A DNA stretch of 64,000 nt. Origin: Actinomycetes bacterium (GTDB taxonomy: Bacteria > Actinomycetota > Actinomycetes > S36-B12). This document shows, piece by piece, positions 58,939-64,000 of the stretch; the stretch's first letter is position 1, and every line of letters starts with the position of its first letter. The position numbers were made by a program, and so were the translations under genes. The stretch spans positions 1 to 64,000 of the forward strand of contig JAHECS010000015.1 in the NCBI GenBank assembly GCA_024641635.1. Direction: 5' to 3'. Below the pieces are notes generated by a model. It was given only the letters and a program-made list of their open reading frames with translations. It did no database searches and had not been told where the DNA came from.

Positions 58939-59670
58939 TCAGCTACCAGCGACCTTGCCCAGGTACATGGACGCGACCTCCGGGTTGTCCGCGATCCCCT
59001 TCGCATCGCCCGTGAGCCGAACCTGGCCGCCTTCCATCACGACGCCGTGCGTGGCGAGGTTCATGCCGAGCCGGACGTTCTGCTCGACGAGGAGCACCGT
59101 CCGCCCTTCGGCCGCCATCCCACGGATCACCTCGGCGACCTTGGCCACCGACTTCGGGTCCAGGCCCAGCGACGGCTCGTCCATGAGCACGATGCTCGGG
59201 TCCAGCATGAGCGCCCGACCGATCTCCACCATCCGGCGCTGACCGCCGGAGAGGTTGCCGGCATGGTCGCCCGCCCGCTCCTTCACGATCGGCACGAGCT
59301 CCTGGACCATCTCGAGGCGCTCGTGCAGGAGCGCACGATTCCGCCTGATGACATAGCCGCCCATGAGGATGTTCTCGTGCACGGTCATCTCGGGGAAGAG
59401 TGCCCGGCTCTGCGGGACCTGCGCGATCCCCAGGCCGAGGATCTCCGCGGGCGACCGACCGCTCAGCTCGGTGCCGTTGAGGAGCACCGAGCCGCTGGCC
59501 GGCTTCAGCAGGCCGCTGATCACGCGCAGCACGGTGCTCTTGCCCGCGCCGTTCGGCCCGACGATGCAGGTGATGGTTCCCGCCTCGAGCTCCAGCGACA
59601 GTCCCTGCAGCACGAGACCGCCGCCGTACCCGGCCTGCACGTCCGTGAGGTTCATGACCACGTCAGGCAT
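58939..59670 (-). CDS. livF: Liv-type ABC importer ATPase
   Basis: A 243-aa ATPase of the branched-chain amino acid transporter (HAAT) family. Walker A is GPNGAGKST, the signature is LSGGQRRMVEIGRALM and Walker B is IVLMDEPSLGLDP. The C-terminal VEQNVRLGMNLA is typical of LivF. It overlaps the LivM-LivG fusion gene by 8 nt. Actinobacterial transporters of this family often import aromatic or amide compounds. Confidence 0.9.
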   Translation of the reverse strand: MPDVVMNLTDVQAGYGGGLVLQGLSLELEAGTITCIVGPNGAGKSTVLRVISGLLKPASGSVLLNGTELSGRSPAEILGLGIAQVPQSRALFPEMTVHENILMGGYVIRRNRALLHERLEMVQELVPIVKERAGDHAGNLSGGQRRMVEIGRALMLDPSIVLMDEPSLGLDPKSVAKVAEVIRGMAAEGRTVLLVEQNVRLGMNLATHGVVMEGGQVRLTGDAKGIADNPEVASMYLGKVAGS

Positions 59671-61483
59671 TGGGCACCTCCAGCATGTGGTCCGGACCGA
59701 GGTAGGCCTCGATCACGCGCGGATCGTTGCGGATCTCCTGCGGCGTGCCCGAGACGAGGATCTGGCCGCCCGCGAGCACGTTGACCGTGTCGCACAGCCC
59801 CAGCACCAGCGGGATGTTGTGCTCCACGATGAGGACGGTGGTGCCCGCCTCGTTGAGCTTGCGGATCACGGCGGCGAGCTTGTCGATGAGAGTCGGGTTG
59901 ATCCCGCTGGCCGGTTCGTCGAGCAGGATGATGCTCGGCCGGAGCATGAGCACCTGCGCGAGTTCGACGAGCTTCTGCTGTCCGAAGCTGAGCGCCGCCG
60001 TGTTCTGCTTCTCGAACTCCTGCAGCCCCATGAAGGTGAGCACCTCGCGGGCGCGTTCCACCTCCTCGCCGCTGTACCGGCCCGCGACCATCTGCCCCGC
60101 GCTCGTGCGGTCCAGGGGCGCGACGAGGTTGTCCAGCACGGTCATCGACTTGAACAGGCGGGTGATCTGGAAGGTCCTGCCCAGACCGTCGTGCGCCCGC
60201 GTCCAGACCTTCTCCCCGGTGATGTCCCGGCCGTCCAGCAGCACTCGGCCGGAGGTCGGGCTGAACGTTCCCGTCATGCAGTTGAAGAGGGTGGTCTTGC
60301 CGGACCCGTTCGGCCCGATGAGACCGGTGATGCTTCCTCTCTGGACGGTGAGGCTGACGCCGTCGACGGCGTTCACCCCGCCGAAGGTCTTCACCAGGTC
60401 GCGCACCTCGAGGATCGCATCGCCCGACCCGGACCGGTGCTGGGACCGGGCGGCGATGACCGACGTGTCAACCTCGCTGGACGAGTCCGCGATGGCGGTC
60501 TGGTCGATGAACTTGACCGCGGCCCCGCGCGACCGCCGACGGGCCGCGACCGCACTGAGCGTGGGGAGGAGCCCGGCGGGCAGGAACATGACGGTGAGGA
60601 TCAGGACGATGCCCATGATGAGGACGCGGGCGCTGATCCCTCCGGACGCGTTGGTCGCCATCTCGTTGGCGATCGCCACGACGAAGCCGCCGATGACCGG
60701 CCCCCACAGCGTGCCCCGCCCACCGATGAGGGCCGCCAGCACGAGGTAGACGCTGGTCAGGATGGCGAAGGCGCCGAGCGGGTTCACGAACGACAGGTAC
60801 TGCCCGTACACCGCGCCGGCAGCACCGAAGGGGATGGCGCTGAGGGCGTAGGCCGTGACCTTGTAGACCGTGGTGTTGATGCCGATGGAGCCGGCCTTGC
60901 CCTCGTCGTTGCGGATCGCCACGAGGCCGGCGCCGAGGCGGGAGCTCATGACGAAGGCGCTGAGCGTGACGGTCAGCACGAGGATCGCCAGGAAGATGTA
61001 GTAGTACGGCAGGTTGCCGAACTCCGCGGCCCACGAGGGCGCCTGGACGATGATCCCCTCGGAGCCACCGGTCAGCTGCTTGAGGTTCGCGGCGAGCAGC
61101 TGGAAGGAGAGCAGCACTGCGATGGTGATGATGACGAATGCGTGGCTGCGCGTGCGAAGGACGATGGCGCCGATCCCGATCGCGACGATGGCCGCCATCG
61201 CGGCTCCCAGCGGAGCGAGGTACATCGGGTCGACGCCCCAGGCCTTGCCGAGGATCGCGCCGGTGTACATGCCGATGCCGAGGTAGACGCTGTGCCCGAG
61301 TGAGACGTAGCCCGCGAGTCCGCTGATCAGGTTCCAGCCCGACGCCATGATCGCGAACAGGAAGCACAGGATGAGCACCGACTGCTGGTACTTGGTGTCA
61401 GAGGCCGCCAGCGGGTAGACGAGCAGGATCACCAGCAGGATGACCGGGACGAACAGCTGGGGTCTGCGGATCATCGACGTCAT
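59663..61483 (-). CDS. Liv-type importer: LivM permease fused to LivG ATPase
   Basis: A 606-aa polypeptide. The N-terminal part (about residues 1-320) is a LivM-type permease with many hydrophobic segments and GLAGYVSLGHSVYLGIGMY and GGRGTLWGPVIGGF. A linker of about 30 residues leads to a LivG-type ATPase (about 355-606) with Walker A GPNGSGKTT, LSFGQQKLVELAQVL and DEPASGINP. These are separate genes in the model Liv system. The start overlaps the livH stop (ATGA). The frame is continuous, so it is a real fusion. Confidence 0.9.
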   Translation of the reverse strand: MTSMIRRPQLFVPVILLVILLVYPLAASDTKYQQSVLILCFLFAIMASGWNLISGLAGYVSLGHSVYLGIGMYTGAILGKAWGVDPMYLAPLGAAMAAIVAIGIGAIVLRTRSHAFVIITIAVLLSFQLLAANLKQLTGGSEGIIVQAPSWAAEFGNLPYYYIFLAILVLTVTLSAFVMSSRLGAGLVAIRNDEGKAGSIGINTTVYKVTAYALSAIPFGAAGAVYGQYLSFVNPLGAFAILTSVYLVLAALIGGRGTLWGPVIGGFVVAIANEMATNASGGISARVLIMGIVLILTVMFLPAGLLPTLSAVAARRRSRGAAVKFIDQTAIADSSSEVDTSVIAARSQHRSGSGDAILEVRDLVKTFGGVNAVDGVSLTVQRGSITGLIGPNGSGKTTLFNCMTGTFSPTSGRVLLDGRDITGEKVWTRAHDGLGRTFQITRLFKSMTVLDNLVAPLDRTSAGQMVAGRYSGEEVERAREVLTFMGLQEFEKQNTAALSFGQQKLVELAQVLMLRPSIILLDEPASGINPTLIDKLAAVIRKLNEAGTTVLIVEHNIPLVLGLCDTVNVLAGGQILVSGTPQEIRNDPRVIEAYLGPDHMLEVPNA

Positions 61484-62352
61484 GCGACGTCCTCCCGCGT
61501 GCGGGTGCCCATGATTCCCTGGGGGCGGAACAGCAGGATGAGCAGGATCGTCCCGTAGAAGAACAGCGACGACCACTGCGGCAGGTACGTGTTCGCGAAG
61601 GCCTCGCTGATGCCGAGGATCATGCTGCCGATGACCGCGCCGGGGATGCTCCCGAACCCGCCGAGGACGACGACGCCGAGGAGTCGCGCGATCCAGTCGT
61701 ACTGGGTGGCCGGGTAGATCGGGTACATGATCGCCAGCAGGACGCCACCCACGCCGGCGGTGGCCGCCCCGATGCCGAAGGCGAACGCGGAGGTCTTCAC
61801 GTGCGAGATGCCCACGAGGGCCGCGCCGTCCGGGTTCTGCGCTGAGGCACGCAGTGCGCGCCCGGCCCAAGACAGCCGAAGGTAGGCGTACATGAGGCCG
61901 AGGACCGACATCCCGATGACGCCCGAGATGAGCTGGGGCATCGGGAGAACGAGGTCACCGATCGTGAAGGACGAGGTGAAGTAGGGAGGAGTCACGGACT
62001 TGAACTTGTTGCCGAAGACGAGATTGAGGATGCCCTCCATCGTCAGCGCGACGCCGAACATGAGAAGCACCGTCATGCCCGGCCCCTGTGGCGCGACCCT
62101 CCTGACCATCCCTCGGTAGATGAGCCACCCCAGGCCGAACATCAGGAGGGCCATCACCGGGATGAGCAGCAGGGGCTCGACGCCGAACAGATCCCAGATC
62201 TGCCAGGTGAACAGGGCGCTGAAGACGAGGAAGGCACCCTGGGCGACATTGACGACGTCCAGAACGCCGAAGATCAGCGTGACGCCCGAAGCCAGGAGTG
62301 CGTACACCCCACCGAGCAGGATGCCGTAGGCCAGCACTTGCACGATTTGCAC
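61480..62352 (-). CDS. livH: Liv-type importer permease
   Basis: A 290-aa membrane protein of the LivH family. The N-terminus GILLGGVYALLASGVTLIFGVLDVVN and the loop GGFGSIPGAVIGSMILG are signature regions. It pairs with the LivM domain of the next gene. A strong hairpin lies between it and the binding-protein gene. Confidence 0.9.
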   Translation of the reverse strand: MQIVQVLAYGILLGGVYALLASGVTLIFGVLDVVNVAQGAFLVFSALFTWQIWDLFGVEPLLLIPVMALLMFGLGWLIYRGMVRRVAPQGPGMTVLLMFGVALTMEGILNLVFGNKFKSVTPPYFTSSFTIGDLVLPMPQLISGVIGMSVLGLMYAYLRLSWAGRALRASAQNPDGAALVGISHVKTSAFAFGIGAATAGVGGVLLAIMYPIYPATQYDWIARLLGVVVLGGFGSIPGAVIGSMILGISEAFANTYLPQWSSLFFYGTILLILLFRPQGIMGTRTREDVA

Positions 62353-62428
62353 TGAAGGAGACCTCTCACGCGGCTGTGATCACGAATGAGCAAGGTGACG
62401 AAGGGCGGGGAAGGGGGCCCCACCATGC

Positions 62429-62472
62429 CGACTGGTCCGTGCGGGGGACGAAGCCCCCGCACGGACCAGTCG
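62429..62472 (-). terminator. 19-bp hairpin between binding-protein gene and livH
   Basis: Bases 62429-62447 pair perfectly with 62454-62472 around the loop ACGAAG, in the 126-nt gap after the binding-protein stop. No T-run on either strand. It is probably an attenuating hairpin that lets binding protein be made in excess of membrane components. Confidence 0.6.
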
Positions 62473-62478
62473 CGCGTC

Positions 62479-63798
62479 CTACTGCCAGGCCGGCTTCGGC
62501 ATGACGAGGGCGTCGGTCGTGGCCGCCGCAGCGGGAGCCACGATCTGGGTCTCGCCGCTCTGCCACTGGCCGAGCAGGAAGTCGCCCTGCGGACGACCGT
62601 TGGCATCCCAGGACAGATCGCCGAGGATCGTCGTCACGGGATTGGCGTGCAGCCAGTCCTTCATCGCGACGTTGTCGACGGTTCCGCACTGCTCGCTCGT
62701 GCCCTCGACGGCCGCGGCGAGGACCTCGGCTGCTGCGTAGGCATCCGCCGCGTCCTCGGCCGGGACGCCCTCACCGTTCTGGGCGTTGTACGTGGCCAGG
62801 AACTCCGCGTTGCCCGGGGTGGGCGCCTTCTCGCTCCACGAGACGGCGTAGAAGATGCCCTCCTCGTTCCCGGTTCCGATGCCGTCGGTGAACTGGGCGC
62901 CGTTGCTGGGAGCAGAGGTCTGGAACATGATGTTCGGGCTGTAGCCCACCTGCACCAGGCTCTTCACCAGGCTGACGCCGTCCTCGAACACCGCGCCCTG
63001 GGCGATCAGGTCCGGCTTGGCATCAGCGATCTTGCTGGCGAACGGCTGCAGGTTCGTCGTCTCCGGCGGGTAGACCTCGGAGTACACGGTCTCGACACCC
63101 ATGGCCTCGAGCTGCGACTGCATCGACTCGATGACGGGGGCCGCGAACGGGTCGTCCTGGGTGACGAAGGCGGCCGTCTTCGGCTTCTGGTCGTCCGGAA
63201 GTCCGGCGATCATCTCGACGAAGGGGTTCGCCTGGTTCGGCGCCGTCGCCTGCTGGGCGAAGAAGTAGTACGTCGGGTTGGCCTCGAAGATCTTCGGCGA
63301 GCCGCCGGCCGGGGCCACCAGCACCATCTGGTTGTTCTCGGCCACGGTGGAGGCCGGGAAGTTCAGCAGGGACGAGAACGTGCCGAGCAGGAGGTCGACC
63401 TTCTCGTTGCTGATCAGGTTGTTGTAGTCCGTGACGACCTGCTCCTGGCTGCTCGCATCATCGAGGATGACGAGCTCGACCTGCCGGCCGATGAGTCCGC
63501 CGGCCGCATTGATGTTCTCGGCCCAGGCGTCGTAGCCCTTCTTGGCCTCGCCACCCGGCTGCGAGAAGTCACCGGTGAGCGGCAGAGAGATGCCGATCCG
63601 CAGCGGCGCTGCACAGTCGCCGCCGCCAGCGTCACCGGACGCTGCCGCAGACGACGCGGGAGCCGCGGCCTCCGACGTCGCCTCGCTGCTGTCGCTCGAT
63701 CCCCCGCACGCGCTGAGCACGAGGCCAGCGACGGCGAGCGAGGAGACGAGTGCACCGGCTCGAATTCGTCGGCTGGGCCGACCCAAGGCTTGATTCAT
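62479..63798 (-). CDS. Liv-type ABC substrate-binding lipoprotein
   Basis: A 439-aa periplasmic-binding protein of the leucine/isoleucine/valine (Peripla_BP_6) type. The lipobox is LSAC (Cys32), followed by a Ser/Ala linker. The mature part begins APLRIGISLPLTGDFSQPGG and has GGLIGRQVELVILDDASS, the typical opening of the family. Its promoter region holds operator copy 5. It is the first gene of the 63.8-55.3 kb leftward operon. The ligand is unknown; co-regulated enzymes suggest an aromatic or N-heterocyclic compound. Confidence 0.9.
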   Translation of the reverse strand: MNQALGRPSRRIRAGALVSSLAVAGLVLSACGGSSDSSEATSEAAAPASSAAASGDAGGGDCAAPLRIGISLPLTGDFSQPGGEAKKGYDAWAENINAAGGLIGRQVELVILDDASSQEQVVTDYNNLISNEKVDLLLGTFSSLLNFPASTVAENNQMVLVAPAGGSPKIFEANPTYYFFAQQATAPNQANPFVEMIAGLPDDQKPKTAAFVTQDDPFAAPVIESMQSQLEAMGVETVYSEVYPPETTNLQPFASKIADAKPDLIAQGAVFEDGVSLVKSLVQVGYSPNIMFQTSAPSNGAQFTDGIGTGNEEGIFYAVSWSEKAPTPGNAEFLATYNAQNGEGVPAEDAADAYAAAEVLAAAVEGTSEQCGTVDNVAMKDWLHANPVTTILGDLSWDANGRPQGDFLLGQWQSGETQIVAPAAAATTDALVMPKPAWQ

Positions 63799-63816
63799 GC
63801 GTAACCTCCAGTTAGC

Positions 63817-63828
63817 GCAATCGATTGC
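63817..63828. promoter_or_regulatory. LacI-like operator copy 5
   Basis: Perfect palindrome GCAATCGATTGC, 19 nt upstream of the binding-protein ATG and just downstream of the predicted transcription start. Confidence 0.7.
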
Positions 63829-63837
63829 AATAACCGG

Positions 63838-63866
63838 ACCTTGGACGCTCCCCCGGTCGTTGTCAA
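63838..63866 (-). promoter_or_regulatory. Possible promoter of the Liv operon
   Basis: On the minus strand a consensus TTGACA (63866-63861) is followed after 17 bases by CAAGGT (63843-63838), a weak -10. Transcription would begin near 63831, directly before operator copy 5. Confidence 0.4.
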
Positions 63867-63955
63867 CAACTTCCGCAGATTTGTTGCATATTTGACACCT
63901 GAGAGGGGTGCGGGATGCTTGCCCCCTGCGCCTCGCCCCCGTACCGTCACCGCGT

Positions 63956-63998
63956 GGCCATGCTCACGATTGCAGTGGGGCCATGCTCACGAATGCAG
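63956..63998. repeat. Tandem 20-base direct repeat at the window edge
   Basis: GGCCATGCTCACGATTGCAG (63956-63975) and GGCCATGCTCACGAATGCAG (63979-63998) differ at one base and repeat with a 23-base period. No gene lies between 63799 and 64000; apart from the promoter and operator this repeat is the only structure seen. Repeated terminal motifs of this kind occur at the ends of some insertion sequences (for example IS21-like elements), but the element itself would be outside the window. Confidence 0.45.
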
Positions 63999-64000
63999 AA

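Noticed and set aside
1-64000. CRISPR arrays, rRNA or tRNA genes
   Set aside because: No regularly spaced repeats of suitable length and no rRNA-like or tRNA-like sequence was seen; the only tandem repeat is the two-unit element at 63956-63998.

Overview
The window looks like chromosomal DNA of a high-GC actinobacterium. GC is uniformly high, GTG starts are common, and stop/start overlaps (ATGA, GTGA) or one-base gaps (TGACATG) are frequent. Several promoters sit 6-9 nt from the start codon, as expected for leaderless mRNAs. There is an F420-type (LLM-class) oxidoreductase, an IclR activator and lipobox-type binding proteins. Nearly all the DNA is coding: about 65 genes, no gap over about 215 bases, and no rRNA, tRNA, CRISPR array or intact transposon. 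The whole window is catabolic.

Region 1 (0.1-21.3 kb) reads as a flavonol-glycoside island. A sugar ABC importer is coupled to an intracellular alpha-L-rhamnosidase (GH78) and a GH1 beta-glucosidase. A quercetinase-like cupin, an ACMSD-type amidohydrolase and an alpha/beta hydrolase form one operon (18.9-21.3 kb). PobA and a LigAB-type extradiol dioxygenase could take the B-ring acids (4-hydroxybenzoate, protocatechuate). The leftward operon 11.2-6.7 kb plus the divergent CoA-transferase pair match, step for step, the reductive phloroglucinol route known from anaerobes: SDR reductase, dihydrophloroglucinol-type cyclohydrolase, hydroxyacid dehydrogenase, BKACE/triacetate lyase and acetoacetate CoA-transferase. 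Together these genes could take a rutin-like glycoside to acetoacetyl-CoA. That assignment is an inference from families and gene order.

Region 2 (21.3-45.1 kb) is a second importer-centred cluster of unknown substrate. It has a permease, a lipoprotein binding protein and an unusual ATPase-ATPase-permease fusion. These are followed by a Zn alcohol dehydrogenase, a VOC protein, an M24-family protein, E1 alpha/beta of a 2-oxoacid (acetoin-type) dehydrogenase, an EboE-like TIM barrel, a ketopantoate-reductase-like protein, a YCII protein and an MFS exporter. A further operon (ADH, ADH, hydrolase, acyl-CoA ligase), an XRE-cupin regulator, SDRs, a cupin, a PRISE-type reductase and a TIM-barrel isomerase complete it.

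Region 3 (45.1-64 kb) carries folD and then a regulon marked by five copies of the palindrome GCAATCGATTGC (or its one-mismatch form), a LacI-family-like operator. The operators lie beside a bicupin/dehydrogenase/cupin/hydratase operon, an M24 gene, an AhpD-like gene, a two-subunit molybdenum hydroxylase, a CrtI-like FAD oxidoreductase and the binding protein of a Liv-type importer. The rest of the Liv operon contains a LivM-LivG fusion, an M24-like protein, a 2,6-dihydroxypseudooxynicotine-hydrolase-like enzyme, a dehydrogenase and OsmC. No LacI gene is in the window. In all three importers a GC-rich hairpin follows the binding-protein gene. The right edge ends in a tandem 20-base repeat that may mark the end of a mobile element.
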